In this document: in pieces, positions 45,021-54,974 of the stretch
Numbering within the stretch: the stretch's first letter is position 1
How the letters are laid out: every line of letters starts with the position of its first letter
Origin: Methylococcus capsulatus
GTDB taxonomy: Bacteria; Pseudomonadota; Gammaproteobacteria; Methylococcales; Methylococcaceae
NCBI RefSeq assembly: GCF_036864975.1
Contig: NZ_CP104311.1
Coordinates: forward strand, 722,001-786,000
Direction of reading: 5' to 3'
DNA: 64,000 bases
Program-made: the position numbers and the translations under genes
Notes under the pieces: model-generated
What the model was told of the DNA's origin: nothing
Database searches by the model: none
Seen by the model: only the letters and a program-made list of their open reading frames with translations

Positions 45021-45096
45021 GAATGAATGAAACCTGCCTCAGACGGCGGCTCCCGGAACGGGCCGCGGCATCGCGGCCGGAGCTGCCACCCGGGCG

Positions 45097-45564
45097 TTAG
45101 TGGATATAGCCGGGAAAACTTTCATAAACGAGATTTTCCATGCGCGCGAATGCGACCTCCTCGCTGGGCTGGCTGAACAGCACCATCAAGACGACCCATT
45201 TCAGGTTTTCGAGCGAGATGGTTTTCTCGTTCAAAGCCATGAGGCGATCGATGACCATTTCCCTGCTCGCAGCGGTCAGAATACCGCTCTGCTCCAGGAA
45301 CATCAGGAAACCGCGGCATTCCACGTCCAACTTGGCCCGCTCTTCCGATGAAAAGATACGGAAAGCCGGAAGGGAGGCAGCCCGCATCGGCTGCTGGGTC
45401 CCCAACGTCTCCAGCCAGTCGAACGCCCGATTGACCTCCTGCTGAGGAAAACCCGCTTCCAGCAGTTCGGTCCGCATCTCATCGGGATCCGGCGCCTGTT
45501 CCGGATCACGGTCCAGATAGTTTTCGAACAGGTAGATCAACACATCAAACACGTTTTCTTTCAT
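45097..45564 (-). CDS. smg: Smg (DUF494) family protein
   Basis: A 155-residue, mostly helical protein starting MKENVFDVLIYLFENYLDRD, with LEAGFPQQEVNRAFDWLETL and SLENLKWVVLMVLFSQP further on. Smg is conserved in proteobacteria next to dprA and topA, exactly the order found here, and its role is unknown. It starts 35 bp after dprA and ends 76 bp before topA. Confidence 0.93.
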   Translation of the reverse strand: MKENVFDVLIYLFENYLDRDPEQAPDPDEMRTELLEAGFPQQEVNRAFDWLETLGTQQPMRAASLPAFRIFSSEERAKLDVECRGFLMFLEQSGILTAASREMVIDRLMALNEKTISLENLKWVVLMVLFSQPSEEVAFARMENLVYESFPGYIH

Positions 45565-45599
45565 TGGCCCTCTCGAGTGGGAGAGCGTCGGGACGCTCC

Positions 45600-46694
45600 C
45601 TACTTTACACGGCAATATCCGCCGCCTGGCGCAGCCGCCACATGGCCCTCCATCTCGAGCAGGACGAGTTTCGAGGCGATGAGGTTCGCTGTATAACCTG
45701 TTGCCGCGACTAGAGTATCCACCGACGTCGGCGCATAGGCAATATGCGCCAGAATCCGCGCGGCCTCCGCGTCCGCCGGCGGAACCACGGCCGACTCCTC
45801 CTGATGATCCACGAAACCCGCCAACGCCCCGAGATCCTCGAGGATGTCCGGCACCGATTCCACCAGTTTGCCACCCTCGCGGATCAGGGCGTGGCAGCCC
45901 CGAGCCAGGGGATCGAGGATCGACCCGGGTATGGCGAAGACCTCGCGCCCCTGCTCCATCGCCTGGCGCGCGGTGATGAGCGAGCCCGATTTCAGAGCCG
46001 CCTCCACCACCAGCACCCCCAGACTGAGACCACTGATGATGCGGTTGCGACGCGGAAACCCCTCCCGGCTCGGCGGGGTACCAGGGGGAAACTCGGAGAC
46101 GAGTACCCCGCCGCTAGCGATGATCGCATCGGCCAACGCCCTGTGCCGGGGCGGATAGATGCGATCCGGGCCGCATCCGAACACGGCAACGGTCGGCCCC
46201 CCAGCCTCCAGGGCCCCCTCGTGTCCGGCGGCGTCTATGCCCGCGGCCAAACCGCTGGTGACCACCAGCCCGGCTCGAGCCAAGGCGGCAGCGAAGCGCC
46301 TTGCCGTCCGCTGCCCCGTCGCCGTAGGGTTGCGGCTGCCGACAATGGCGATCTGCTTGCACCTGAGCACGGCGGCATCACCCCGCGTGAAAAGCGCCAC
46401 CGGCGGATCGGCGATATGGCGCAACAAAGCAGGATATTCGCGATCGTGCAGCGTGAGGCAGCCATGTCCCGGCTGCGCCAGCCAAGCGAGATCCGCCTCG
46501 ACCTCCTCCCAGCGGGGGCGCATCAGATGATCCAGTGCATCCTCGCTCAAGCGCAGCCCATCGTAGTCCGCACGCGGCCGTGCGAATACCGCGCCGGCCG
46601 AGCCGAACCGATCCAGCAGGGACGCCGCGCGGCGCGGCCCGACACCGGGCAACCGCACCAGGGCCAGCCAGCAGTGCAAAGGGACCCCCGTCAT
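45600..46694 (-). CDS. dprA: DNA-processing protein DprA (Smf)
   Basis: DprA protects incoming single-stranded DNA and loads RecA during natural transformation. The 364-residue protein has an N-terminal SAM-like part (LVRLPGVGPRRAASLLDRFG), the Rossmann core (IAIVGSRNPTATGQRTARR, SGLAAGIDAAGHEGALEAGG, GFPRRNRIISGLS) and a C-terminal winged helix (ATGYTANLIASKLVLLEMEG). All are complete. It sits between the LysM protein and smg in a minus-strand operon. Confidence 0.95.
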   Translation of the reverse strand: MTGVPLHCWLALVRLPGVGPRRAASLLDRFGSAGAVFARPRADYDGLRLSEDALDHLMRPRWEEVEADLAWLAQPGHGCLTLHDREYPALLRHIADPPVALFTRGDAAVLRCKQIAIVGSRNPTATGQRTARRFAAALARAGLVVTSGLAAGIDAAGHEGALEAGGPTVAVFGCGPDRIYPPRHRALADAIIASGGVLVSEFPPGTPPSREGFPRRNRIISGLSLGVLVVEAALKSGSLITARQAMEQGREVFAIPGSILDPLARGCHALIREGGKLVESVPDILEDLGALAGFVDHQEESAVVPPADAEAARILAHIAYAPTSVDTLVAATGYTANLIASKLVLLEMEGHVAAAPGGGYCRVK

Positions 46695-46704
46695 CGGCCA
46701 GACG

Positions 46705-47736
46705 TCACCGGGATTTCACAATGTCGCCGACGTGCATCGCCCTGATGGCCTTCATGACCAGCGCATAACTGACCCGCTCGAACGGCCGGAATACCACCAG
46801 CGAACCCGACCAGTCTGGCGGCATCTCGACCACGTTGCCGAAACCGCCGGCGACATAGTCTTTGATCGTATCGACTTCATGGTAGATGTCGAGCACATGC
46901 CCGACCTCCAGTCCGTCCCGGCTGCCTCGGTCCAGGACGATCACTTGGTATTGCCCAAGCTGGGTCACGCCGTCACGCACACCGATGATCCTGCCGGAGA
47001 CCGGCTTCGCCGGAGCGTGCAGCGTGTACGAAGTCATAAGCTCTCGCGGCTCGACGGCCAGCAGACGATCACCGATCACGGCCTCCCGCTCGGCCCGGAC
47101 CAAGAGAAACTCCGCCAGCTCGCCGGCACGGCGCAGCTGCGCATCCCCGATATACAAGGCTTCATGGCCAAGCACTTCCTCGGTGACGCCATCGCGATAG
47201 ACGGGGCCCGGCCGCACGACCGCCAGAACGCAGCCATCCGCTGCTTTGACCCCTCGCGCATAGAATCTGTAACCGGCGCCGCCGGCGATGTGCTCGTCCG
47301 GGAACCCGACGATGTAAGGGAGCGTGTCGACATTGGCGCCGTCCAGGACTCTGGGCCGGGTCAGGAATGCCCGGATGGCATGCTCCGGAATGACCGGGAT
47401 CTCCCGCACCAGCGGTGTCACCCGAATGACGGGACTCAAGGGGACGGTGGGGGCGGTCTCGATCTCGATCCTGGGCTCACGCCCCCGCCGGCGCAGTACA
47501 AGCACGTCGCCCGGATAGATTTGGTCCGGGTTGGCCAATGCCGGGTTCCGGTACCATACCTGCGACCACTGCGCCGGATTCTGCAGAAAGCGGGAGGCGA
47601 TGTCCCAGAGCGTATCGTTCACCTGCACCAGGTAGCGATCTGGAGAATCCGGATTGAGGGCGATCCCGTCCGCGAAGGCGCCTGCGTAGATGAGGAGCAG
47701 AGCCAGGCCGGCGGCAAGCCTGGCGATCATGGGCAT
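46705..47736 (-). CDS. LysM-domain exported protein
   Basis: A 343-residue protein with a signal peptide (IARLAAGLALLLIYAGAFAD) and a LysM domain from about 35 to 82 (YLVQVNDTLWDIASRFLQNP, then YPGDVLVL). The remainder is beta-rich and unrecognised beyond the LysM-containing proteins that precede dprA in many gammaproteobacteria. LysM modules bind peptidoglycan, so the protein probably acts in the periplasm. ATG 47730 is an alternative start. Confidence 0.88.
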   Translation of the reverse strand: MPMIARLAAGLALLLIYAGAFADGIALNPDSPDRYLVQVNDTLWDIASRFLQNPAQWSQVWYRNPALANPDQIYPGDVLVLRRRGREPRIEIETAPTVPLSPVIRVTPLVREIPVIPEHAIRAFLTRPRVLDGANVDTLPYIVGFPDEHIAGGAGYRFYARGVKAADGCVLAVVRPGPVYRDGVTEEVLGHEALYIGDAQLRRAGELAEFLLVRAEREAVIGDRLLAVEPRELMTSYTLHAPAKPVSGRIIGVRDGVTQLGQYQVIVLDRGSRDGLEVGHVLDIYHEVDTIKDYVAGGFGNVVEMPPDWSGSLVVFRPFERVSYALVMKAIRAMHVGDIVKSR

Positions 47737-47857
47737 CCTCGGGAGATCACGAGGAAACCGGAGTGAAGTTTTCTTGTCTTATTATTCACAGACCTTGTAT
47801 TTCCAGCTGCATCAGGCTTTAACGTGAAACAACGCGAAGCGCTTTTTTTGTTCTCCC

Positions 47858-47875
47858 TCTCCCGCGTGCGGGAGA
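47858..47875. repeat. Short GC-rich hairpin
   Basis: TCTCCCGC-GT-GCGGGAGA, a perfect 8-bp stem with a 2-nt loop, in the space between the divergent lysM-type gene and def. It resembles a dispersed palindromic element and follows CGCTTTTTTTG. No second copy was found in this window, so its repeat nature is only suspected. Confidence 0.4.
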
Positions 47876-48034
47876 ACTCTGGAGGGAAGGGACCGATCCT
47901 GGCAAGGAGCGGCTCTCGTCCATCCAGAGTGGCTGGCCGCCATGATCATTAGATTCATTCTCCCGGCGGAATTCGTTAGAATTCTCCTTGCTTGAGCAGC
48001 TATGTTTCCCGCCCGCCCGGCGGAAGAGGCTACC

Positions 48035-48571
48035 GTGACCATTCTATCCATTCTCGAATTTCCTGACGAACGTTTGCGCAAGAAGGCCGCGCCCGTCGAA
48101 GTGTTCGACGACGACCTGCGCAGGACCGTCGACGACATGTTCGAGACCATGTACGCAGCCCCCGGTGTCGGCTTGGCGGCCACCCAGGTCAACCTGCACA
48201 AGCGCATTCTCGTCATCGACGTTTCCGAAGAAAAAAATGCGCCGCTTTGCCTGATCAATCCGGAACTGCTCGAAAAGCAAGGGAACGGGGAGATGGAGGA
48301 AGGCTGCCTTTCGGTGCCGGGGATTTTCGAAAAAGTGTGTCGAGCCGAATCGGTCCGCATCCGCGCCCAGGACCGTAACGGCGAATTCTTTGAAATGTCG
48401 GCGGAGGGATTGTTGGCCGTCTGCATCCAGCACGAGATGGACCATCTCGAAGGCAAGCTGTTCCTGGACCATCTTTCCGCTCTGAAGCGCCAGATGGCGC
48501 GCAAGAAACTCCAGAAAGAGCGGCGCATGAAGGCGATCAACAAGACTCCGCGTGCCGCGGCAGCCGTCTGA
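48035..48571 (+). CDS. def: Peptide deformylase
   Basis: Def removes the N-formyl group from new proteins. The 178-residue enzyme shows all three motifs: [16 protein letters not shown] with the metal cysteine, and [12 protein letters not shown] with the two metal histidines and catalytic glutamate. I use GTG at 48035, giving [15 protein letters not shown], because it follows GGAAGAGG and matches the family start; an ATG at 48002 is possible. It heads the operon def-fmt-rsmB. Confidence 0.95.
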   Translation: MTILSILEFPDERLRKKAAPVEVFDDDLRRTVDDMFETMYAAPGVGLAATQVNLHKRILVIDVSEEKNAPLCLINPELLEKQGNGEMEEGCLSVPGIFEKVCRAESVRIRAQDRNGEFFEMSAEGLLAVCIQHEMDHLEGKLFLDHLSALKRQMARKKLQKERRMKAINKTPRAAAAV

Positions 48572-48651
48572 CCGCCTCGCGTGGGAGCAGAAAGCGACGA
48601 TCGCCCCTTTTGCGGCAGGCCGCCGCTTCCGCCCAACCGTAAAACGGCTTC

Positions 48652-49578
48652 ATGAGAATCGTATTCGCCGGCACCCCAGAGTTCGCCGTCCCTGCCCTGC
48701 GCGCCCTGATCGCATCGGGCAACCCGCCATGCGCCGTCTATACTCAACCCGACCGCCCCGCCGGCCGTGGCCGTAGAATCGCGTCCAGCCCGGTCAAGCA
48801 ACTCGCGTCCGATCACGGCCTTCCCGTGTTCCAGCCGGAATCCCTGAAAGGGCCGGAGGAACTCGAACGGCTGCGCGAGTTGGCGCCGGACCTGATGGTG
48901 GTGGTGGCCTACGGCCTGATCCTGCCCCCCCCCGTCCTGACCGTTCCACGGCTTGGCTGCGTCAACATCCATGCCTCCCTGCTGCCCCGCTGGCGAGGCG
49001 CAGCGCCGATCCAGCGTGCCATTCTCGCCGGCGATCGGGAAACGGGCGTCACTCTCATGCGCATCGAGCCGCGTCTGGATGCTGGGCCGATGCTGGGCAA
49101 GCGGAGCTGCCTGATCGGTGACGACGATTCCGCCGCCACCTTGCATGACCGCCTCGCCGGCCTCGGGGCCGAATTGCTGGCCGAGTTGCTGCCCGCGCTG
49201 GCAGAGGGCTGCCTGGCCGGTGAAGCGCAAGACGAGAGTCGGGTGACCTACGCCGAGAAGATCGAAAAATCCGAGGCACGCATCGACTGGCAGCAGGATG
49301 CAACCACCCTCTCCCGCCGGGTGCGCGCGTTCAATCCCTGGCCGGTGGCGGAAACGACGCTGGATGGAACGGTGTTGCGAATCTGGTCGGCCCGGGCACT
49401 AGACACCCCGCAGGACACCGCCCCCGGCACTGTCCTTGCAGCAGCGAAAAACCTCGACGTAGCCTGCGGGCGGGGCACTTTGCGTATCCTTGAAATCCAG
49501 ACCCCGGGAAAACGGCGGATGAGTGCCGCAGACTTCCTCAACGCCCACGCGCTGGCCGGAAAACGGCTGGGGACATGA
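48652..49578 (+). CDS. fmt: Methionyl-tRNA formyltransferase
   Basis: Fmt formylates initiator Met-tRNA with 10-formyltetrahydrofolate. The 308-residue protein has the usual start MRIVFAGTPEFAVPALRALI, the SLLPRWRGAAPIQRAILAGD segment with catalytic asparagine and histidine just ahead (VNIHA), and the C-terminal OB-like domain (RRVRAFNPWPVAETTLDG). It overlaps rsmB by 4 bp. Confidence 0.97.
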   Translation: MRIVFAGTPEFAVPALRALIASGNPPCAVYTQPDRPAGRGRRIASSPVKQLASDHGLPVFQPESLKGPEELERLRELAPDLMVVVAYGLILPPPVLTVPRLGCVNIHASLLPRWRGAAPIQRAILAGDRETGVTLMRIEPRLDAGPMLGKRSCLIGDDDSAATLHDRLAGLGAELLAELLPALAEGCLAGEAQDESRVTYAEKIEKSEARIDWQQDATTLSRRVRAFNPWPVAETTLDGTVLRIWSARALDTPQDTAPGTVLAAAKNLDVACGRGTLRILEIQTPGKRRMSAADFLNAHALAGKRLGT

Positions 49579-50870
49579 CGACCAAAACCCGCATGCTGGC
49601 CGCCGCAGCGCTTCATGATGTCGTCGTCGACCGGCATTCGCTGACCTGGGCGCTGGGAAAACGCCTTCCGTCTTTGCCAGATGCCCGTGACCGGGCGTTC
49701 GTGCAATCGCTATGCTACGGCGTAATTCGCGCCTTCGAGCCGCTGGATTTCCTGCTCGGCAGCCTGGCGACCAAACCGATCCGCGACCCGGAAATCCGGC
49801 TGCTCGCGCTGATCGGTCTCCACCAGTTGCGCAGCATGAACGTCAAACCTCATGCCGCGGTGTCGGAAACAGTCGAGGCGGCCGGCCGGAAAAGCTGGGC
49901 GAAACCCTTGCTCAACGCCATTCTGAGGAACTATCTACGCCGCAAGGAGGAACTGGAATGCCGGGCACTGCAGGACCCCGCCAGCCGGGATGCTCACCCT
50001 GCCTGGCTGCGCAATCGGCTCGCCGCCGACTGGCCCGAGCGATGGGAATCTCTGGTGCAGCAGAACAATCTGCCGCCGCCGATGACGCTCCGGATCAACC
50101 CGCTCAAGGACGATCGCGCAGCCTACCTCGCACGACTGGCCGACGCCGGCATCGCCGCCCGCCCCTGCCACCATTCACCTTGGGGACTGACCCTCGAATC
50201 GCCGGTCCCGGTCGAAGCCTTACCGGGTTTCGCCGAAGGATGGGTATCGGTCCAGGACGAAGCCGCCCAACTGGCGGCGCCGCTGGTGGGCGCCGAACCG
50301 GGCGAACGGATCCTGGATCTGTGCGCCGCTCCCGGTGGAAAGACACTGCACATGATCGAACTCTGCCGGGGAGACATCCAAGCCGTCGCGGTGGACATCG
50401 ATGCCGATCGGTGCGTGCGTATTCGTGAAAATCTGGAGCGGGAAGGACTCTCCGCAAAGGTCATCGCCGGCGACGCCCGCGCACCGGAATCGTGGTGGGA
50501 CGGCTGCCCCTTCGACCGCATCCTGCTCGATGCGCCCTGTTCGGCGACCGGAGTCATCCGGCGCCACCCGGACATCAAGCTGCTGCGGCAAGCACGCGAT
50601 CTCGACACACTCAACGAACTTCAGGCAGCCATCCTTGCTGCCGCCTGGCCTCTGCTCAAACCCGGCGGCACCCTCGTCTATGCCACCTGTTCGGTCATCC
50701 GTGCCGAGAACGACTTGCAGATGAAACGCTTTCTGGAAACCCACGCCGATGCGGCGGAACTGCCGCCGACCGCGGACTGGGGCATCCCCTTGCGCCATGG
50801 CCGCCAGATTCTCACCGGCGAATCCGGCATGGACGGCTTCTTCTATGCCCGTTTGCGCAAGACGGGATGA
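49575..50870 (+). CDS. rsmB: 16S rRNA (cytosine967-C5)-methyltransferase
   Basis: RsmB (Sun) methylates C967 of 16S rRNA. The 431-residue enzyme has the N-terminal NusB-like domain (KTRMLAAAALHDVVVDRHS, RDRAFVQSLCYGVIRAFEP) and the C-terminal Rossmann methyltransferase: ILDLCAAPGGKTLHMIELC, the catalytic cysteine in LLDAPCSATGVIRRHPD, and LVYATCSVIRAEND. It overlaps the DUF4390 gene by 4 bp. Confidence 0.96.
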   Translation: MTTKTRMLAAAALHDVVVDRHSLTWALGKRLPSLPDARDRAFVQSLCYGVIRAFEPLDFLLGSLATKPIRDPEIRLLALIGLHQLRSMNVKPHAAVSETVEAAGRKSWAKPLLNAILRNYLRRKEELECRALQDPASRDAHPAWLRNRLAADWPERWESLVQQNNLPPPMTLRINPLKDDRAAYLARLADAGIAARPCHHSPWGLTLESPVPVEALPGFAEGWVSVQDEAAQLAAPLVGAEPGERILDLCAAPGGKTLHMIELCRGDIQAVAVDIDADRCVRIRENLEREGLSAKVIAGDARAPESWWDGCPFDRILLDAPCSATGVIRRHPDIKLLRQARDLDTLNELQAAILAAAWPLLKPGGTLVYATCSVIRAENDLQMKRFLETHADAAELPPTADWGIPLRHGRQILTGESGMDGFFYARLRKTG

Positions 50871-51424
50871 ACAGGTTTGCCGGCTGGCTGGTCCTCTTCT
50901 GCCTCCTCGCCCCCATCGCGGGCTGGAGCGCCGAAGCGGGGTTCGCCGTGCGCCGCGCCGACCTGTTCCGGCACGAGGACCGCTCCTGGGGGCTCGATGC
51001 CGACATCGACTACCATTTCAGCGAAACCGCCGTCGAAGCCATGCACAACGGCGTCCCCTTGACCCTGGTCTTACGTCTTCGGGTCAAGCGGGTCAGACCC
51101 TGGTGGTGGGATGAAACCATGATCTCGGAAAACCATCGGCGGACCATACGCTTTCACCCGCTGGCACGCGCCTATCAGCTGACGACGGCCGAATCCGGTG
51201 TGACCGAGAACTTCGCCAGTCTGCGCGCCCTCCTGGATGCATTGGGGCGGATAAGAAACCTGCCGATCGAGGCCCCCCAAACGTTCGGCAGCGGCGAATA
51301 CCGCGCCGCCCTCTCGGTGACGCTGGACATCGAATCACTCCCCCTGCCATTGCGCCCCACGGCCTATCTCTCCCCCCAGTGGCATCTCAACAGCCCCTGG
51401 TTCCGATGGTCATTCGCAAACTGA
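50867..51424 (+). CDS. DUF4390 family exported protein
   Basis: A 185-residue protein with a signal peptide (FAGWLVLFCLLAPIAGWSA) and the DUF4390 body (FAVRRADLFRHEDRSWGLDA, YHFSETAVEAMHNGVPLTL, ending PTAYLSPQWHLNSPWFRWSF). This family sits next to ntrY or a similar two-component pair in many gamma- and betaproteobacteria and its role is unknown. It is in operon with rsmB and overlaps ntrY by up to 46 bp. Confidence 0.9.
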   Translation: MNRFAGWLVLFCLLAPIAGWSAEAGFAVRRADLFRHEDRSWGLDADIDYHFSETAVEAMHNGVPLTLVLRLRVKRVRPWWWDETMISENHRRTIRFHPLARAYQLTTAESGVTENFASLRALLDALGRIRNLPIEAPQTFGSGEYRAALSVTLDIESLPLPLRPTAYLSPQWHLNSPWFRWSFAN

Positions 51425-53610
51425 GAATCCGCCTGCCCCTCAGCCTGGTCGTGATCGCGCTGTTCACGGCCATCGTCGCGTCACTGCATCTGATGAGCTC
51501 CGCCACGCAGAGTTCGCCGCAGCTCGGCAGCATGTACTCGCTGCTGGTCCTCATCAATTCGGTCGGTTCGATCCTGCTGCTCACACTGGTCGTCGTCAAT
51601 GTCTATGGACTCCTCCGCCAGCTCGCCAAGCGGACAGCCGGCTCCCATCTGACGGCCCGCATGGCGTTTCTGTTCGTCCTGCTCAGCCTGGCACCGGCCT
51701 CCATCGTTTTCTACTACTCCATGCAGTTCCTCAAACAAAGCATCGACAGCTGGTTCGACGTGCGCATCGACCAGGCCATGGAGGACGCGCTGGAATTGGG
51801 GCAGGCCGCGCTCGATGAGCGGATGCGCGCCATGCTGCACCAAACCGAACAAGCGGCGGCCGAACTGCAGCTCGCCCCGATCATGGAATATCCCTTGCGC
51901 CTGACCGAACTCCGGGACGAGCTGGGGGAAGGCGAATTCACAGTGTTTTCCAGGCAAGGGCGGATCATCGCCGCCGGCGGCTCTCAGCTCGGCTTCATCC
52001 TCCCCGATCTGCCGGACGCCGGGGTTCTGCTCCGGGTCAAGCAAGGCAAATCCTCTGTCCGCCTGGAACCCAACCCGGATGGTAATCTACAGATCCGTGC
52101 CGTCGTGGCCATCCCTTCCGATGATCCTCTGTTCCTGCAGGCCGTGTTTCCCGTACCGCTGCGAATCTCCCAGCTTGCCAGCACGGTCGAAGCGGCCTAC
52201 GTGCACTACAAGGAACTCGGCTTCCTCCGCAGTTCCCTCAAGCACACGTTCATCCTCACACTGTCATTGGTATTGCTGCTCAGCCTCCTGGCAGCCATCT
52301 GGGTGGCCTTCGTGAGCATCCGCCGCATCGTCGCGCCGGTGCGGCGGCTGGCCCAGGGCACGCGCGCGGTCGCCGAAGGCCGCTACGGCCAGCGCCTCGC
52401 AGTGCGGGCGAAAGACGAACTCGGCTTTCTGGTCGAATCGTTCAATACGATGACAGAAAAACTCGCTCTGGCCAGCGAAGAAGCCCGGCTGTCACGGCTC
52501 GAAGTCGAGCGCCAGCGCACCTATCTCGAAACCGTACTGTCCAATCTGTCCTCGGGTGTGCTCAGCTTCGACAACGCCTCCCGGCTTCTCACCGCCAACC
52601 GGGCCGTGGACGACATTCTGGATGTTCCCGCCCACGATTACCTGGGCCTCCCACTCGGCCGGCTCAAAGCCAAACATCCCTATCTCGCCGAACCGCTGGA
52701 CCGTATCGAACGCTGGCTGGAAAAGGGCGCAGGCACCTGGCAGGGCGAAATGGCTTTCGTCGGCCCCTCCGGCCGCCGTGAGCTGTATTGCCATGGCACC
52801 CCCTTGTTCAACGGCAACGGCGAAAAACTCGGCGCCGTGGTGGTATTCGAAGATGTGACGGCACTGATCCTGGCCCAGCGCCAGGCGGCGTGGAGCGAAA
52901 TCGCCCGGCGCCTGGCCCACGAGATCAAGAATCCGCTCACACCGATCCAGCTCTCCGCCGAACGGCTGCATCACAAGCTGGCCAACCGGCTCGACGCCCG
53001 CGATGCGGAAATCCTGGACCGTTCGACCCGCACCATCGTGCATCAGGTCGAGGCGCTGAAAGCCATGGTCAACGCCTTCGCCGAGTATGCGAGATCTTCG
53101 ACCATCCAGCTCCGGCGGGTTGCGCTGGCCGAAATCGTGGAGGAAGTGCTGGCCTTGTACCCGCCACAATCCGGCCTCACCTTCGAAATCGATGAAACAC
53201 CGGATCTGCCCAGAATTTCCGCCGATCCGCTGCAACTGCGACAGGTCTTGCACAATCTCATCAAGAACTCACAGGAAGCCCTGTCGCCGTCCACTCAAGG
53301 TAAGATGTGCTTTATTCTTCGCAAGACAATCGACCAGGGAGAATCCTTCGTGCAACTGACCGTCCGTGACGACGGCCCCGGCATTCCGAAGGACCAGGCA
53401 GATCGGATTTTCGAACCCTACGTCACCACCAAGACCAAGGGCACCGGCCTGGGGCTTGCGATCGTCAAAAAGATCATCGAGGAGCATGGTGGGACCATCC
53501 GCGTGGAAAACGGGTACCAGCAGGGTGCCGGCTTCATCATCCGGTTCCCGGTTCCAGAAACAGACATTAGAGCCGAAGCAAGTGGCGGGAGCTCTGGAGC
53601 GAAATCATGA
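51406..53610 (+). CDS. ntrY: Sensor histidine kinase NtrY
   Basis: A 734-residue membrane sensor kinase. Membrane helices lie near the start (LSLVVIALFTAIVASLHLM; LLVLINSVGSILLLTLVVVN; FLFVLLSLAPASIVFYYSMQ) with a periplasmic part and a fourth helix (TFILTLSLVLLLSLLAAIWV), then HAMP, a PAS domain (about 380-480), the phosphoacceptor in RRLAHEIKNPLTPIQLSAER, and the HATPase motifs LHNLIKNSQEA and DDGPGI. It pairs with NtrX. An ATG at 51379 is the alternative start. Stop and next start overlap as ATGA. Confidence 0.94.
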   Translation: MVIRKLRIRLPLSLVVIALFTAIVASLHLMSSATQSSPQLGSMYSLLVLINSVGSILLLTLVVVNVYGLLRQLAKRTAGSHLTARMAFLFVLLSLAPASIVFYYSMQFLKQSIDSWFDVRIDQAMEDALELGQAALDERMRAMLHQTEQAAAELQLAPIMEYPLRLTELRDELGEGEFTVFSRQGRIIAAGGSQLGFILPDLPDAGVLLRVKQGKSSVRLEPNPDGNLQIRAVVAIPSDDPLFLQAVFPVPLRISQLASTVEAAYVHYKELGFLRSSLKHTFILTLSLVLLLSLLAAIWVAFVSIRRIVAPVRRLAQGTRAVAEGRYGQRLAVRAKDELGFLVESFNTMTEKLALASEEARLSRLEVERQRTYLETVLSNLSSGVLSFDNASRLLTANRAVDDILDVPAHDYLGLPLGRLKAKHPYLAEPLDRIERWLEKGAGTWQGEMAFVGPSGRRELYCHGTPLFNGNGEKLGAVVVFEDVTALILAQRQAAWSEIARRLAHEIKNPLTPIQLSAERLHHKLANRLDARDAEILDRSTRTIVHQVEALKAMVNAFAEYARSSTIQLRRVALAEIVEEVLALYPPQSGLTFEIDETPDLPRISADPLQLRQVLHNLIKNSQEALSPSTQGKMCFILRKTIDQGESFVQLTVRDDGPGIPKDQADRIFEPYVTTKTKGTGLGLAIVKKIIEEHGGTIRVENGYQQGAGFIIRFPVPETDIRAEASGGSSGAKS

Positions 53611-54974
53611 ATCAAGGCTGCATATTGGTCGTCGATGACGAGCCCGACATCCGGGGACTGGTGCAGGACATCCTCACCGACGAAGGCTATGCGGTAGTCG
53701 CCGCCAACAACGGGGCTGCCGCCCGCCAGGCCGTCCGGGAACATCGGCCGGACTTGGTCCTGCTGGATATCTGGATGCCGGACGAGGACGGCATTTCGCT
53801 GCTCCGGGAATGGCTGGAAAGCGGAGCGATCGACTGCCCCGTCATCATGATGTCCGGCCACGCCACGGTGGAAACCGCCATAGAAGCCACCCGCCTGGGT
53901 GCCCACGACGTGCTGGAAAAGCCCATCTCGATGGCGAAACTCTTGATCACCGTGGAGCGGGCACTGGAGTCGGTCCGCTTGAAGCGCGAAACCGTGGGAG
54001 TGAAGCGTGCGGCCGAAATGGTGCCGGTGGAACTGGTCGGCAAGAGCGCGTCGATGGAGCTGCTGCGGGAGCAGATCAAACGCATCGCCCAGCACGACGC
54101 ACGGGTTCTTTTGGTCGGAGAGGCCGGCAGCGGCAAAGAAACCGCCGCGCGTTACCTGCATGCCCACAGCTCACGCCGTTCCGGGCCGTTCCTGGAAGTG
54201 GCCGCCGGCACCATTTCGCCCGCTGCATCCGCCATCGAATTCTTCGGCAGTGAAAACAATGGAAAAATCCGCAGGGGATTGCTGGAACAGGCCCACGGAG
54301 GCACGCTGTTTCTCGAGGATGTCTCCGACCTCGAGCCGGAAACCCAGGTCCGTCTCCTTGGGGCGCTGGAAACCGGCGTGTTTTACCGCGTCGGCGGCAC
54401 CGAACCCATCCATGCGGATTTCCGGCTCGTCGCATCGACGCATGTGCCCCTGGACGATGCGGTCCGCGCCGGACTTTTCCGCCGGGAACTGTTTTATCTG
54501 CTGAACACCGTCACGCTCAAGATTCCGCCGCTTCGGGAACACAGTGAGGATGTCCCTGAATTGCTCCGGTTTTATGTGGACTATTTCGTCAGCCGGGAGA
54601 AGCTCCCCTTTCGGCGTTTTCCGGTCTCGGTGCAAAACTTTTTACGTCACTACGCATGGCACGGCAATGTCCGGGAGTTGAAAAACCTGGTCCAGCGGCT
54701 GTTGATTCTGGGCAGCGGCGAAGATGTCTCACTGGATGAGGTCAAATCCATCCTCGGCGGCACCACCGATGCCCTGAAAGCGGAAGGCAAATCCGACTTT
54801 TTCGAGCTTCCGCTGAAAGAAGCCCGCGAACGCTTCGAAAAGACCTATCTCGAATACCATCTGGACAAGTACGGCGGCAGCGTCGCACGGCTGTCCCAGG
54901 CCATCGGCCTGGAGCGTACGCATTTGTACCGAAAGCTCAATGCGTTGGGTATCAAGTTCAAAGACAAGCGCTGA
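53607..54974 (+). CDS. ntrX: Response regulator NtrX, AAA+ type without GAFTGA
   Basis: A 455-residue regulator with a receiver domain (ILVVDDEPDIRGLVQDIL, phosphoacceptor in VLLDIWMPDEDG, and VLEKPISMAKL), an AAA+ domain (Walker A GEAGSGKETAARYL) and a Fis-type HTH at the end (VARLSQAIGLERTHLYRKLN). The sigma-54 contact loop GAFTGA is not present; the region reads FFGSENNGKIRRGLLEQA. It therefore probably acts without sigma-54 activation, as reported for NtrX of other bacteria. It is cotranscribed with ntrY and trkA. Confidence 0.94.
   Translation: MNQGCILVVDDEPDIRGLVQDILTDEGYAVVAANNGAAARQAVREHRPDLVLLDIWMPDEDGISLLREWLESGAIDCPVIMMSGHATVETAIEATRLGAHDVLEKPISMAKLLITVERALESVRLKRETVGVKRAAEMVPVELVGKSASMELLREQIKRIAQHDARVLLVGEAGSGKETAARYLHAHSSRRSGPFLEVAAGTISPAASAIEFFGSENNGKIRRGLLEQAHGGTLFLEDVSDLEPETQVRLLGALETGVFYRVGGTEPIHADFRLVASTHVPLDDAVRAGLFRRELFYLLNTVTLKIPPLREHSEDVPELLRFYVDYFVSREKLPFRRFPVSVQNFLRHYAWHGNVRELKNLVQRLLILGSGEDVSLDEVKSILGGTTDALKAEGKSDFFELPLKEARERFEKTYLEYHLDKYGGSVARLSQAIGLERTHLYRKLNALGIKFKDKR

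Noticed and set aside
41955-45026. A 1023-codon open frame antisense to topA and tsaC
   Set aside because: It is a shadow of high-GC codon bias opposite two well-identified genes and matches no family.
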